In this document: piece by piece, positions 1 to 8,899 of the stretch | Layout: the number at the start of each line of letters is the position of its first letter | Position numbering within the stretch: position 1 is the first letter of the stretch | Assembly: GCF_001655675.1 (NCBI RefSeq) | Contig: NZ_LYRP01000050.1 | Coordinates: forward strand, 62,001-126,000 | Length of the DNA stretch: 64,000 nucleotides | Reading direction: 5' to 3' | Origin: Mangrovibacter phragmitis | GTDB lineage: Bacteria > Pseudomonadota > Gammaproteobacteria > Enterobacterales > Enterobacteriaceae | The notes under the pieces: model-generated | Told to the model about the DNA's origin: nothing | The model's input: the letters and a program-made list of their open reading frames with translations, nothing else | Database searches by the model: none | Program-made: the position numbers and the translations under genes

Positions 1-316
1 CCTTGCGGGCAACCCGGTTCATCACCGAAGTTACATGTGCCTGATGGACAGCAATATCCTGCTGTTCGCCACGGGTAAACCCGTGTGTATCCATAAAACC
101 GGCCTGCTCTTTGCGCACCAGCGCCGCCAGTTGACTCACTGTATTGTCAGCCGGGTAGTGGCGGCAAATTGCCAGTTCCAGAGCCATTTGCCGGGTAAGC
201 TGCGCCTGGAAAGTGCTCTGTTCAGCAACAGGAATGTCTTCTGGCAGGCATTGCCAGTGGCGTTGCGCCAGTTGCAGTGCAGCAAAGCGTTGCCAGGGGA
301 GTTGATCTGTACTCAT
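1..316 (-). CDS. nifM: NifM, nitrogenase Fe-protein maturation prolyl isomerase (partial, N-terminal part)
   Basis: NifM is a parvulin-type peptidyl-prolyl isomerase needed to make active NifH. Only about 105 N-terminal residues are in the window; the gene runs off the left edge, so the catalytic rotamase domain is not seen. The start has the form PWQRFAALQLAQ, similar to the PWQRFA opening of Klebsiella NifM as I recall it. Its ATG overlaps the nifZ stop in an ATGA arrangement, which implies translational coupling and places it last among the nifUSVWZM genes visible here. Identification rests on this short match and on its position after nifZ. Confidence 0.85.
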   Translation of the reverse strand, partial: MSTDQLPWQRFAALQLAQRHWQCLPEDIPVAEQSTFQAQLTRQMALELAICRHYPADNTVSQLAALVRKEQAGFMDTHGFTRGEQQDIAVHQAHVTSVMNRVARK

Positions 317-756
317 CCGGCCTCCACCTGGCGCAGTAAACGAGCGGGCACTTGCAAAAAACGGTCGCCAAACTGGACAGTAAAGCTTTCGCCCTGCAAA
401 CCCTGACCGGTGGCAGTTATCTTGCCAACCGCGCCAGGAGCGGCAACAACCTGCCCTTTCAGGGTTAGTGTCGCGTTGACTTCAACCTGGTCGCCATACT
501 GGAATAACCCGGCGTCCCAGAAAACTTCTGCGGCAATAAGTTCACTTTCGCGGCACCCTACCACCCGGCCTTCAGCGGGGAAATGAACCTGGTAGACAAC
601 GTGTTCTTGCAGGTACAGCCCCCATTCCCTCACATAACCAATACTGCCCCGGCGCACCAGCTGATCACCTTTTTGCAGGCCAGGATAAGTGCCGTCATTG
701 CGTACTGTGCGCACCACACGAACTTCATCACCAAAGGAAAAACGTGGTTTATTCAT
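313..756 (-). CDS. nifZ: NifZ, MoFe-protein P-cluster maturation factor
   Basis: NifZ helps convert the paired FeS clusters of the NifDK precursor into the second P-cluster. The protein has 147 residues and starts MNKPRFSFGDEVRVVRTVRN, close to Klebsiella NifZ in its small beta-rich domain with the RRGS-GYVR and GCRESELI segments. The frame is open further upstream, but the chosen ATG fits the family N-terminus and overlaps the nifW stop by 8 nt. It ends in an ATGA overlap with nifM. No promoter of its own is seen; it should be read from the nifU promoter. Confidence 0.93.
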   Translation of the reverse strand: MNKPRFSFGDEVRVVRTVRNDGTYPGLQKGDQLVRRGSIGYVREWGLYLQEHVVYQVHFPAEGRVVGCRESELIAAEVFWDAGLFQYGDQVEVNATLTLKGQVVAAPGAVGKITATGQGLQGESFTVQFGDRFLQVPARLLRQVEAG

Positions 757-1018
757 AAGATGCCTCTTGATGCTCACAGACCGCAAGATAGCTTTCATTG
801 AGTAAACGGCGGGCCAGTTGCCAGCCAGTGTCAGTGTCACTTTCCAGGCTGTTACGCAATGGAACCGCGTCCTGCAGGCGCTGGCGAAACTCACGCAGAA
901 TCAGTACTGATGCACGCTGTAACCGTTCAGGTTCGCAGGGCACCCCGAAGAAGGAGAAAAAGCTTTCCAGCGAGTCCAGCGTATTAACGCCAGGTAATTG
1001 ATAAAACCACTCCATCAT
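749..1018 (-). CDS. nifW: NifW, nitrogenase-stabilising/protective protein
   Basis: NifW is a small accessory protein of about 85-90 residues that associates with the MoFe protein or its maturation intermediates. The start MMEWFYQLPGV matches the family. An AAGGGG ribosome binding site lies in the 3' end of nifV. The first ATG is only 3 nt from it, so the second ATG (base 1015) may be the one used. The stop overlaps nifZ by 8 nt. The frame remains open upstream into nifV, but that extension does not resemble NifW. Confidence 0.93.
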   Translation of the reverse strand: MMEWFYQLPGVNTLDSLESFFSFFGVPCEPERLQRASVLILREFRQRLQDAVPLRNSLESDTDTGWQLARRLLNESYLAVCEHQEASYE

Positions 1019-1025
1019 TGTCCCC

Positions 1026-2162
1026 TTAACCAGAGCAGGCCAGGTCACCCGGGCAGGTTTGTTGGTACATCTGCAACAACTCAAAATCACCCGGGTTGCG
1101 TTTCAGGCGCTCAGCAAACCCCTGTACTGCACGCAGTAATGAGTCACATTGTTGTTCACTCAATATGTATCCCATGCGGGCGAAGACACCGCTCACCGCC
1201 TGATGCCCGGAATGTTTGCCCAGCACCAGGTTATATTCCCGCCCCAGTATTGCCGGGTCTATTCCCTGGTAGCTTTGTTTATGGCGCAGTAACGCCGCCA
1301 CATGCAGGCCCGATTCATGGGTAAAGACCTGGCCCCCCACCAGTGGTTGCTGGGCATCAATCGACCTGCCCGCAGCAATCGCCACCAGTTGGCACAAGTC
1401 GTACAGGTGTGTCAGGTCAACACCACTGCTGGCACCAAGGCAAGTCATCAGTGACACCACCACACTTTCTAAGGCGGCGTTTCCTGCCCGCTCACCTAAC
1501 CCAAGCACGGTGGTATTGACATGGGTTGCTCCGGCGCGCACCGCGGCAAGCGTATTGGCAGTCGCCAGGCCCAGGTCATTATGGGCATGCATTTCCAGTT
1601 GACCAGGCCAGTGCGACCGCAGAGTGGAAATGCGATTCCAGGTACTGAAGGGGTCCATAATTCCCAGCGTGTCAGCAAACCTCAGGCGCTGCGCCCCGGC
1701 CTCACCGGCCAGTTCAGCAATACGTTGCAGTTCATCATCTGTGGCCCTTGATGCGTCTTCACACCCGACACACACCTGCATACCCTGCTCACGGGCCAGC
1801 ATAATCAACTTCTTCAGGCGCTCGGCAACATCGGGCCAGGGCTGGTGCAGCTTGTATGACATCAAAAAACCGGAAGAGGGAATGGAGATGTCCACCCAGT
1901 TCATCCCCAGTTCAGCGCTCGCCAGAATTTCCGGGGCATTCATTCGGCACCAGGTCATCATCACCGTGTCGGGTAAGTGCTCGCGCAGTTCGCGAATGCG
2001 CCGGCACTCTTCTTCGCCCATCGCTGGTGTGCCGACTTCCAGTTCCCTGACTCCGGCCATCACCAGTGCCCGGGCGATGGCTAACTTTTCGTTAGCCAAA
2101 AATGCAACGCCGGGGCTCTGCTCGCCATCCCGCAATGTTGTATCGTTAATCACCACATCCAT
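1026..2162 (-). CDS. nifV: NifV, homocitrate synthase
   Basis: NifV condenses acetyl-CoA with 2-oxoglutarate to form R-homocitrate, the organic ligand of FeMo-cofactor. At 378 residues it is a normal-length DRE-TIM metallolyase. The N-terminal [13 protein letters not shown] motif carries metal- and substrate-binding residues, and HAHNDLGLA supplies the second metal-binding histidine pair. A C-terminal GKHSGHQAV segment is also typical. The start ATG lies 13 nt downstream of the nifS stop. It belongs to the nifUSVWZM transcription unit. Confidence 0.96.
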   Translation of the reverse strand: MDVVINDTTLRDGEQSPGVAFLANEKLAIARALVMAGVRELEVGTPAMGEEECRRIRELREHLPDTVMMTWCRMNAPEILASAELGMNWVDISIPSSGFLMSYKLHQPWPDVAERLKKLIMLAREQGMQVCVGCEDASRATDDELQRIAELAGEAGAQRLRFADTLGIMDPFSTWNRISTLRSHWPGQLEMHAHNDLGLATANTLAAVRAGATHVNTTVLGLGERAGNAALESVVVSLMTCLGASSGVDLTHLYDLCQLVAIAAGRSIDAQQPLVGGQVFTHESGLHVAALLRHKQSYQGIDPAILGREYNLVLGKHSGHQAVSGVFARMGYILSEQQCDSLLRAVQGFAERLKRNPGDFELLQMYQQTCPGDLACSG

Positions 2163-2174
2163 CGCAGACCTGCC

Positions 2175-3383
2175 TTAACCGTAAGTCGGCAAAAAGTCCT
2201 GTGTAATCACCGCCTCTGGCTTACCTTCCTGCCAGTAAGGCGACAGTGTACGCAACCGGGAAACAATCGCCGGGAGTTGCTCAATGACGTAATCAATCTC
2301 TTTCTCGCGGGTGTAGCGTGACAGAGAAAAACGAATACTGCCGTGAGCCGCAGTGTAGGGAATCGACATTGCCCGCATCACATGGGAAGGTTCCAGTGAC
2401 CCGGAGGTACAGGCGCTGCCACTTGATGCCGCAATCCCCACCTGGTTCATCAACAGTAAAATGGCTTCCCCCTCGATAAACTCAAACGCAATATTCAGTG
2501 TATTGGGGGTTCTTGGCTGGCCCTTGCCCATTACCAGTGCATGAGGAATTTGTGCCACCAGGCCTTGCTCCAGGCGCGAGCGCAGTGTTTCAATGCCACT
2601 TTGCATCATGGGCATATGGATATCCGCCAGTTCACTGGCCGCCCCCATTCCCACAATACCCGCGATATTCTCGGTGCCAGCCCGGCGACCACGCTCCTGG
2701 TGCCCACCACGCAGGAAGGGGCGAAAACGTGTATTGCGGCGGATATACAGCGCACCAATGCCTTTTGGCCCGTGGAATTTGTGGCCGGAGCAGGAAAGCA
2801 TATCAATGGCGGTATTCGCCAGTGAAACCGGACACTTGCCCACATACTGCACCGCATCACAGTGAAAGAGGATGCCCTGCTCATGAGCCATCTCAGCCAT
2901 TTCAGGGACAGGGAAAATCACGCCAGTTTCATTGTTGGCCCACATCACAGTGACCAGCGCGACATTGGGGTTCAGCTGGGCACGGTACTGATCCAGATCC
3001 AATGCGCCTTGCTCATTTACAGCCAGGCGATGAATGGTATACCCCATGCGCTCAAGGTTTTCGCAAACCGCAAGCGTCGCAGGGTGTTCCACCGCCGTCG
3101 TGATTATCTCTTTTTTCTCAGGTGCCAGGGCCACCGCCGAATGGATAGCGGTAGATGTCGCTTCCGTGGCACAAGAAGTAAACACAATTTCACTTTCATA
3201 GCTTGCGCCTAATAACGCGGCCAGTTGCGCCCTTGCCCGGGCCAGCGCCACTCGTCCTGGCCCGCCAAAATCATGAATAGAGGACGGGTTACCATAATGC
3301 TCAGTGAGATAAGGCATCATTGCTTCGAGCACCATTGGGTCAAGGCGCGTAGTTGCATTATTATCAAGATAAACAGGTTTCAT
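2175..3383 (-). CDS. nifS: NifS, nitrogenase-dedicated cysteine desulfurase
   Basis: NifS is a PLP-dependent cysteine desulfurase that provides sulfide to the NifU scaffold for nitrogenase FeS clusters. The start MKPVYLDNNATTRLDP is diagnostic of the class V aminotransferase fold. PLP is expected on Lys202 in SGHKFHGPKG, and the persulfide Cys325 lies in SSGSACTSGSLEPSH. At 402 residues it is full length. The start was chosen at base 3383 because it follows an AGAGGAAG ribosome site and matches NifS family starts; an upstream in-frame start would overlap nifU. nifU precedes it by 28 nt. Confidence 0.97.
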   Translation of the reverse strand: MKPVYLDNNATTRLDPMVLEAMMPYLTEHYGNPSSIHDFGGPGRVALARARAQLAALLGASYESEIVFTSCATEATSTAIHSAVALAPEKKEIITTAVEHPATLAVCENLERMGYTIHRLAVNEQGALDLDQYRAQLNPNVALVTVMWANNETGVIFPVPEMAEMAHEQGILFHCDAVQYVGKCPVSLANTAIDMLSCSGHKFHGPKGIGALYIRRNTRFRPFLRGGHQERGRRAGTENIAGIVGMGAASELADIHMPMMQSGIETLRSRLEQGLVAQIPHALVMGKGQPRTPNTLNIAFEFIEGEAILLLMNQVGIAASSGSACTSGSLEPSHVMRAMSIPYTAAHGSIRFSLSRYTREKEIDYVIEQLPAIVSRLRTLSPYWQEGKPEAVITQDFLPTYG

Positions 3384-3411
3384 GCCGGCTTCCTCTTTAG
3401 TCAATAAACAT

Positions 3412-4248
3412 TCAGGCAGCAATCACTTCCATGTAACAACCCATCCGTTCAACCAACTTCTGCTGAAGCCAGCTCAGTGTCATATCGGTCATCATGCAGC
3501 CGCTGCAACTGCCACTCAGGCAGACACGCACCTGGCTGCCTTCCACACTGACCAGTGACATATCGCCACCGTCCGCCTGGATATAAGGCCGTAATTCCGC
3601 AACGGTATCGGCGACTGTCTGCCAGGCCGGGTCATTGTCTGCGGCAACAGGCGCAGCAATCCGGGTTGCAACCGCCGGGGCTTCTTTAAGTATTTGTTCG
3701 AGCGCCAGTTCAATTTTTTCATGGCACGCTGTGCATCCCCCACCCGCTTTGGTGTAGTTGATAACTTCCTGTAAAGTGGTCAGCCCGTTGGCAAGCACCG
3801 CCCGGCGGATCTGGCCTTCATCAACCGCGAAACATTTGCAGATAAGCGCACCTTCTTCGTGGTCATCTTCAAGGGTTTCACCATCATACTGGGCAATAGC
3901 GGCTCGCAATGCTTCCTGGCCCATAACCGAGCAGTGCATTTTTTCCGGTGGCAGGCCATCGAGATAATCGGCAATTTGTTGGTTGGTCAGTTGCCCGGCC
4001 TCTTCCAACGTATGGCCGATAATCAGTTCCGTCAGTGCGGAAGATGACGCAATGGCACTCCCGCAACCAAAGGTCTGAAACCCGGCATCAAGAATCACCC
4101 GGGTTTCGGGATCAACCTTCAACATCAGCCGCAATGCGTCACCGCAACTCAATGAGCCTACATCTCCCACTGCATTGGCATCCGCCACCACTTTGGCGTT
4201 GCGCGGGTTAAAAAAATGGTCTTTTACTTTTTCTGAGTAATTCCACAT
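3412..4248 (-). CDS. nifU: NifU, FeS cluster assembly scaffold
   Basis: NifU is the modular scaffold on which FeS clusters for NifH and NifDK are built. All three domains are intact in 278 residues: an IscU-like N-terminal domain with Cys35, Cys62 and Cys106; a central permanent [2Fe-2S] domain with Cys137, Cys139, Cys172 and Cys175; and a C-terminal Nfu domain with the CSGSCSGC segment (Cys248 and Cys251). The start [17 protein letters not shown] is the family start; the longer open frame upstream covers the promoter region and is not used. It is the first gene of the unit driven by the sigma54 promoter at 4331-4346. Confidence 0.97.
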   Translation of the reverse strand: MWNYSEKVKDHFFNPRNAKVVADANAVGDVGSLSCGDALRLMLKVDPETRVILDAGFQTFGCGSAIASSSALTELIIGHTLEEAGQLTNQQIADYLDGLPPEKMHCSVMGQEALRAAIAQYDGETLEDDHEEGALICKCFAVDEGQIRRAVLANGLTTLQEVINYTKAGGGCTACHEKIELALEQILKEAPAVATRIAAPVAADNDPAWQTVADTVAELRPYIQADGGDMSLVSVEGSQVRVCLSGSCSGCMMTDMTLSWLQQKLVERMGCYMEVIAA

Positions 4249-4330
4249 AGCCTGGCTCCCAATTAGGGGGCGTAACCCCCGTTGTTGTCGTGTCGCCTGC
4301 TGTGCTTTGTCAGCCTGCGCTTTAGGTATC

Positions 4331-4346
4331 AGCAAATGCGGTGCCA
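4331..4346 (-). promoter_or_regulatory. sigma54 (RpoN) promoter of nifUSVWZM
   Basis: Read on the minus strand the site is TGGCAC-N5-TTGCT, a full match to the -24/-12 consensus with the invariant GG and GC ten bases apart. It lies about 85 bp upstream of the nifU ATG and has two NifA sites upstream. Confidence 0.93.
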
Positions 4347-4419
4347 CCTAAAAACTCTTTTCAAAACAATGCGAAATACCAAAACCATCAGGTTTGCAAA
4401 TTCGCAATGTGGGCATTTA

Positions 4420-4444
4420 TGTCGGGTTTGTCACAGAAATGACA
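4420..4444 (-). promoter_or_regulatory. Two overlapping NifA upstream activator sites (nifU)
   Basis: Two exact TGT-N10-ACA motifs overlap, at 4420-4435 and 4429-4444, offset by 9 bp. Each matches the NifA binding consensus. They lie about 75-100 bp upstream of the -24 element. The overlap means two dimers probably cannot occupy both at once. Confidence 0.85.
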
Positions 4445-4456
4445 TCAATTTACTGC

Positions 4457-4921
4457 TTACTGGCTGGCGTCTTCTTCCCAGTGCGTTTCCTGGAGCAGTC
4501 TGTCAAAACGGTCAGGCTCACGCTGGCGGCGTTGGCTACGTTGTTCATTTTCCGCCCAGCACGCCTGGATCTGTTCCAGCAATTGTGCAATCGGAGTTCC
4601 CTGACTGACACGCACCGCTCTCACTCCCACCTGTAATAACTGGCGAAACACCACATCACCAATTGCCACGCAGTAGAGCGATACGCAGTCTTCGAGAGCT
4701 TCAATGCGACTGGTGAGCTTTTGTTCCTGATGGCCGCATACCACCGTAAAATCGACCACTTTCAGCAACGTCACCTGGTCTTCGCGCACGCCGTACACCA
4801 CCAGCCTGGGCGTGGCACCAAAATGTTGGTCAACATGGTGATAATCTGAACTGGCAAATGCCACACGCATCGACCAGTCGCTGGTGCACACAGTGCGGAA
4901 ATTACGGTTAACAGGATGCAT
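4457..4921 (-). CDS. nifX: NifX, FeMo-cofactor precursor carrier
   Basis: NifX binds NifB-co and the VK-cluster and passes FeMo-cofactor precursors between NifB and NifEN. The protein has 154 residues. It contains the dinitrogenase iron-molybdenum cofactor-binding domain, with VAFASSDYHHVDQHFGATP and IGDVVFRQLLQVGVR, the latter shared with NifY. The start MHPVNRNF resembles the Klebsiella one and overlaps the nifN stop by 14 nt, so translation is probably coupled. It is the last gene of nifENX; the nifU promoter starts right after it. Confidence 0.95.
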   Translation of the reverse strand: MHPVNRNFRTVCTSDWSMRVAFASSDYHHVDQHFGATPRLVVYGVREDQVTLLKVVDFTVVCGHQEQKLTSRIEALEDCVSLYCVAIGDVVFRQLLQVGVRAVRVSQGTPIAQLLEQIQACWAENEQRSQRRQREPDRFDRLLQETHWEEDASQ

Positions 4922-6293
4922 GGACCTGCTCCTTATCGGCTGGGCCGGCAAATTGTTGTTTCAGAGGAGAGCGCCATACTGGCGTGTGGTGATGGCGTTC
5001 CTGCATCAGATTCGCCAGTTCAAACAGCGTGTCACGGATACCAGCATAGCCCTGGCGCATACGCCGGAAAGTGCCTGTCTGGTCATAGATGGGAAAGCCG
5101 GCACGAATCAGCGGGATCTTCATGTGATTTGCCAGACCGGCCCCGTGAGAGTTACACACCAGTAAATCAACGGGTGATGCCTCCAGCATGAGTGCCATAT
5201 CTTCCAGGTCACCAATTTTGACCTGGTCTACTGGCAGCGTTGCCAAACCCGGCTGGTTAGTGGCCGCAATCACCGGGCCGGGGACCATGCCCTGGCTGAC
5301 AGCAAAATCACACCACGCAGACAGCACATCGCTTTCACCTGCCAGCGCAATATGCCTGCCCTGAAGCCATAAGTGGCAGTCAATCATGGCATCCTGCAAC
5401 TGCCCGCGCTGGCGGGTTATCCAGTCAGGGACATCACGCCCGGCAAGCTGGTGTAGATAGCTGATAAACTTATCGACTTGTGCCAGCGTCATTAAGTGGG
5501 GCAGAGCCAGCACATCACCGCGGCTGCGTTGTTGTATCAGGCTGGCAGCCCGGCTTAATGAGCCCCCAATGACAATAGTGCCCATGCTCTGACCCATTTG
5601 TTCTATCGACCGCAGTGGCGTTCCTCCCTGGCTGACCGGTGTGAAATCTCCAGGCGCCAGATGGCCGTCCATCGACATCGACAAATCCGGCAGGATCACG
5701 GGCTGCAGGCCAAAAGCCTCCACACAGGCGCGAATCAGTTCGATATCACCGGGGGTTGTGCTGTGGCTCAGTAAAATATTCACTCGCTTATTACGTTGGC
5801 GGGGTTGCGGCTCAGCAGGCACCCACTGAGTGATAACCTGCTCAACCAGCGCACTAAACCCATTTTCCAGCGAGCCATAGAAATCCGGGGTATTGACTGT
5901 TAACAATGCGACAGACTTAAAGCGCGTTTCCGTTGCCCGAAATTGCCCAATTGCCCGCGATAAATCAGCCCCTTGCGCTTCAGACAACCCGGTACTTATC
6001 AGCACAATCATGCCTGGAGAGTGTTTGCCGCATAATGTCGTCAGTGCCGTTACGATATTGTCGTCAGAGCCCATCACAGTAGTCGTTGGATCCATGGCGG
6101 TTGACTGAATAGGAACCGGCTCGCGAAAGTGCTGTATAAAAAAGACTTTGGCAAAAGAGCTGCACCCCTGCGCGCCGTGAACCAGCGGCATCGCATGTTC
6201 CAGCCCAAGGCTTGCCAGGATAGCACCAAGAGGTTGCCCACTTTTTATTGGGCTGGTTGCCAGTGGTTTTTGATTACGAATTACAGTTGCCAT
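4908..6293 (-). CDS. nifN: NifN, FeMo-cofactor scaffold beta subunit
   Basis: NifN pairs with NifE as an alpha2-beta2 scaffold on which the FeMo-cofactor precursor matures. It is a NifK paralogue. The 461-residue protein shows the nitrogenase component 1 signature near its start (PLVHGAQGCSSFAKVFFIQHF) with a conserved cluster-ligand cysteine. Its start is 9 nt from the nifE stop and the stop overlaps nifX, as in a tight nifENX operon. No truncation or frameshift was seen. Confidence 0.96.
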   Translation of the reverse strand: MATVIRNQKPLATSPIKSGQPLGAILASLGLEHAMPLVHGAQGCSSFAKVFFIQHFREPVPIQSTAMDPTTTVMGSDDNIVTALTTLCGKHSPGMIVLISTGLSEAQGADLSRAIGQFRATETRFKSVALLTVNTPDFYGSLENGFSALVEQVITQWVPAEPQPRQRNKRVNILLSHSTTPGDIELIRACVEAFGLQPVILPDLSMSMDGHLAPGDFTPVSQGGTPLRSIEQMGQSMGTIVIGGSLSRAASLIQQRSRGDVLALPHLMTLAQVDKFISYLHQLAGRDVPDWITRQRGQLQDAMIDCHLWLQGRHIALAGESDVLSAWCDFAVSQGMVPGPVIAATNQPGLATLPVDQVKIGDLEDMALMLEASPVDLLVCNSHGAGLANHMKIPLIRAGFPIYDQTGTFRRMRQGYAGIRDTLFELANLMQERHHHTPVWRSPLKQQFAGPADKEQVHASC

Positions 6294-6302
6294 AACACAG
6301 CC

Positions 6303-7679
6303 TTAGCCCAGCCAGGGCGCACGTTGATGGGATTGCGCCCAGACAGGGCTTTCCAGCGTCAGGCACAACGACTGTGCCATTGCCACCAGGCCGGTATAAC
6401 CGGCATAGGCATGTTCACGCTCCTGGTTGATATCCAGAAACGGCAGGCGGGCTTTCCATGCGGTATACATGTTGCGCCCACCCGCAATCATCATGTCGGC
6501 GTTGTAGCGGTACACCACATCCAGCAAGGTGCGCGCATTCCCTTCTTCGAGCATGATGGCGTCTTCCCCCATCAACTCGCGGATCCGTTGCTTATCTTCT
6601 TCGGTTGATTTCCGGGTGCCGGTTGCCACTACCTGCATTCCCAAATCCTGGAGTGCCGAAACAATTGACCAGGACTTCACACCGCCGGTGTAAAGCAGCA
6701 CCTTGCGGCCAGCCAGGCGGGCACGATAAGGTTGTAATGCCTGGTCAACCCAGGCTTCTTCACGGGCAATAACTGCTTCGGTTCTCGTCAGCAAGTCATC
6801 ATCATTAAGCAGGGCCGCGAGTTTGAGTAAGGAATCGCGCATCGCGCGAATACCATAAAAACTGCCTTCAAACCAGGGTGTCTGGTAGCGCTCCTGCAAC
6901 TGACGGGCTACGTTAATCAGTGCCCGGGAACAGACCAGCATGTTTGCCTGCGCGCGATGCATAGTCTGGATTTCCTGGAAACGACCATCGCCGGAAAGGC
7001 TGGCAAGCACACGAATACCCAGTTCATCCAGCAAGGGTTGTACCTGCCAAAACTCCCCGGCGATATTGAACTCGCCAATCAGGCCAATATCATGGCGGTG
7101 TTCCGGTGCAACCGGGCTGTCCTCCGGCCAGGGAGCGGGTTCACGCTGGCCTATCACTTTTTTCACCAGCACTTCGCCAGCGATACGGTTACCCAGGTTT
7201 TTGTTACCGTAGAAACCGGCCGCATCAACGCACACCACGGGGGTTCCGGTATCCTGCTCTGCCGCCCGGCATACCGCTTCTATGTCATCACCTTCCATTG
7301 CCGGTACGCAGGTGTTGTAAATAAACACTGCCGCAGGGTGGTAATGCTGCACAATGTGCCGAACGGCATGGAACAGGCGGCGTTCGCCACGCCCCATGAT
7401 GACATCCTGCTCGCTCAGGTCGGTGGTGAACCCCAGGCGGTTAATATCCGGCCCGGAGCTCTGGCTACCACGGTTATCCCATGAACTGCCAGCACAACCG
7501 ATTGGCCCATGAACAAGATGCGCAACATCCGCAAGAGGTAAGAGTGTGATTTGGGCGCCATCAAAAGCGCAACCGCCAACAGTCGCACCGGGCTTGGGTG
7601 CGCTGCATCCCATCTTCTGCTTGTGATTGTGCTCACAAGCAGGTTCATCCAGTAATGCCAGTATTTCATTACCTTTCAT
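6303..7679 (-). CDS. nifE: NifE, FeMo-cofactor scaffold alpha subunit
   Basis: NifE is the alpha subunit of the NifEN scaffold and a NifD paralogue. The protein has 458 residues. The start [20 protein letters not shown] and the segment [20 protein letters not shown] match Klebsiella NifE almost residue for residue as I recall it. Signature segments include [16 protein letters not shown] and [12 protein letters not shown], both with FeS-ligand cysteines. The ATG at 7679 was chosen over the longer open frame for this match. A sigma54 promoter and a NifA site lie directly upstream, after the nifY terminator. Confidence 0.97.
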   Translation of the reverse strand: MKGNEILALLDEPACEHNHKQKMGCSAPKPGATVGGCAFDGAQITLLPLADVAHLVHGPIGCAGSSWDNRGSQSSGPDINRLGFTTDLSEQDVIMGRGERRLFHAVRHIVQHYHPAAVFIYNTCVPAMEGDDIEAVCRAAEQDTGTPVVCVDAAGFYGNKNLGNRIAGEVLVKKVIGQREPAPWPEDSPVAPEHRHDIGLIGEFNIAGEFWQVQPLLDELGIRVLASLSGDGRFQEIQTMHRAQANMLVCSRALINVARQLQERYQTPWFEGSFYGIRAMRDSLLKLAALLNDDDLLTRTEAVIAREEAWVDQALQPYRARLAGRKVLLYTGGVKSWSIVSALQDLGMQVVATGTRKSTEEDKQRIRELMGEDAIMLEEGNARTLLDVVYRYNADMMIAGGRNMYTAWKARLPFLDINQEREHAYAGYTGLVAMAQSLCLTLESPVWAQSHQRAPWLG

Positions 7680-7718
7680 CGCAGTCTCACCTTGTTGTTG
7701 GCCCAGTAACAAGTGAGG

Positions 7719-7734
7719 TGCAAGAGTTATTCCA
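7719..7734 (-). promoter_or_regulatory. sigma54 promoter of nifENX
   Basis: On the minus strand it reads TGGAAT-N5-TTGCA, with GG and GC correctly spaced by ten bases. It lies about 40 bp upstream of the nifE ATG. The second half of the -24 element (AAT rather than CAC) is off consensus. Confidence 0.85.
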
Positions 7735-7767
7735 CAATCAACTCATTGATTTTAATTACTTTTATTT

Positions 7768-7783
7768 TGTAGGATTTATAACA
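7768..7783 (-). promoter_or_regulatory. NifA upstream activator site (nifE)
   Basis: An exact TGT-N10-ACA sits about 35 bp upstream of the nifE -24 element. This is closer than for nifH, nifJ or nifU, because the terminator of nifHDKTY occupies the next stretch upstream. Confidence 0.75.
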
Positions 7784-7800
7784 AAAGCAAGGGATATCAC

Positions 7801-7827
7801 AAAAAAAAGGCGACAGTGTCTGTCGCC
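7801..7827 (-). terminator. Rho-independent terminator of nifHDKTY
   Basis: On the minus strand GGCGACAG and CTGTCGCC form a perfect 8-bp stem with a 3-nt loop, followed by eight or more T residues. It lies between the nifY stop and the nifE regulatory region and separates the two transcription units. Confidence 0.92.
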
Positions 7828-7947
7828 AAAGTGTGTGAATCACGTACTACTTTTGGTGCACCTGGCGGTGACACCCTGCGGTTTTTAGCCGCTTATCCAT
7901 TGCTGCTCGCAATGTTTTCTGCCGAACTTACTGAATTGTTGCCGATA

Positions 7948-8607
7948 TCAAAAAACACGTTGCTCCAGCGGGTTATCCCGGCCGAGGCGACGTGCCAGCC
8001 AGGGAGGAAGGCTGCTGGTCAGCATTTGCAGCACACTCTGGCATTGACTCTCTATAGTGGTTCCGGCCGTCACCTTCATGGGGTGAATATTATAGCGAAT
8101 CAGCCTTGCTGCAGCCGGGCCGCCTATTGCTTCACAAAACAACAACTGGCAATCGTGCACCAGCCGCGCCCGGGTCTCGTTATCTTCCTGGCCGGCAACT
8201 GCCGCGAAACGACGCAACCCGGTCAACCAGTAACCGTTTTCATCGAAACCATAAATAAAGAACAACCGGCACTGACCAAAGTGACCATCAATGTTGAGAC
8301 CATCCTGAGAGGCAAATGCCGCCTGAATTTGCGCTGGCCGGTGAGTGGGTGGCACAACACTTAAATGCTCAGGCAATTCACCGTGCAGGCAGGCCGAAAC
8401 CTGTTGCCAGCGGGCAAATGTCATGCAGTCAGCATCACCAGGATAGGTGGCTTCCAGTTGCGAAATGGACAGCCCTTCCAGCCAGCCTAACGAGGCCGAT
8501 GGGGCTTTATCGCCGCCCAACCAGCTAATCACCTGCTTAGGGGGAAGCTCTGGCAGCACCTGAATCAGTGCAAACAGACGCCAGAACAGTTCATCATCAC
8601 TGGACAT
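7948..8607 (-). CDS. nifY: NifY, apo-dinitrogenase/cofactor-binding accessory protein
   Basis: NifY binds apo-MoFe protein and holds it ready for cofactor insertion. The C-terminal half carries the same cofactor-binding fold as NifX (FASQDGLNIDGHFGQCRLFF ... LLFCEAIGGPAAARLI), after a helical N-terminal part specific to NifY. The protein has 219 residues and starts MSSDDELFWRLFAL. A longer open frame upstream overlaps nifT and is not used. It is the last gene of nifHDKTY and is followed by the terminator at 7801-7827. Confidence 0.95.
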   Translation of the reverse strand: MSSDDELFWRLFALIQVLPELPPKQVISWLGGDKAPSASLGWLEGLSISQLEATYPGDADCMTFARWQQVSACLHGELPEHLSVVPPTHRPAQIQAAFASQDGLNIDGHFGQCRLFFIYGFDENGYWLTGLRRFAAVAGQEDNETRARLVHDCQLLFCEAIGGPAAARLIRYNIHPMKVTAGTTIESQCQSVLQMLTSSLPPWLARRLGRDNPLEQRVF

Positions 8608-8620
8608 TGTCTTGCTCCTG

Positions 8621-8836
8621 TTATAACGCAGCTCGTGTGGCCCGAAGTGAAACAGGGAAAACGGGTCTGGGTATCTGCGGATGGACGTGATATGCCCGGC
8701 CGCCTTCCAGCTCAATCCGGCCACCCCAGTTGTCGTGCTGATCAAACTCGACCGCAGTCACTTTGGCTTCCAGATCAAGTTTTGCAATGTAGCAATACAG
8801 CGCCTGATCGCGCTGACGAAAAATCACCATTGGCAC
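8621..8836 (-). CDS. nifT: NifT, small nitrogenase accessory protein
   Basis: NifT (FixT family) is a roughly 70-residue protein of uncertain role that lies between nifK and nifY in enterobacterial nif clusters. Here it has 71 residues, starting MPMVIFRQRD with an internal WGG segment. The start codon is GTG at 8836, chosen because an AGGAGG site lies 7 nt upstream. The gap of 13 nt to nifY and the hairpin between nifK and nifT suggest that expression of nifTY differs from that of nifHDK. Confidence 0.9.
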   Translation of the reverse strand: MPMVIFRQRDQALYCYIAKLDLEAKVTAVEFDQHDNWGGRIELEGGRAYHVHPQIPRPVFPVSLRATRAAL

Positions 8837-8856
8837 AGGGCATCCTCCTCATTATT

Positions 8857-8879
8857 AGACCCGACAAAGTGTCGGGTCT
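8857..8879. repeat. Perfect 10-bp inverted repeat between nifK and nifT
   Basis: AGACCCGACA and TGTCGGGTCT pair perfectly around a 3-nt loop in the 63-bp nifK-nifT gap. On the nif mRNA strand no T-run follows, so it looks like an mRNA-stability or attenuation hairpin rather than a classical terminator. This role is inferred. Confidence 0.85.
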
Positions 8880-8899
8880 TTGATCAGCGACATAAACCG

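Noticed and set aside
2498..2953. 151-codon plus-strand frame inside nifS
   Set aside because: Shadow of nifS; composition is Pro/His-rich with no recognisable domain.
8809..8842. Alternative ATG start just before nifT
   Set aside because: The ATG after AGGAGG is out of frame with nifT; the GTG at 8836 gives the NifT sequence.
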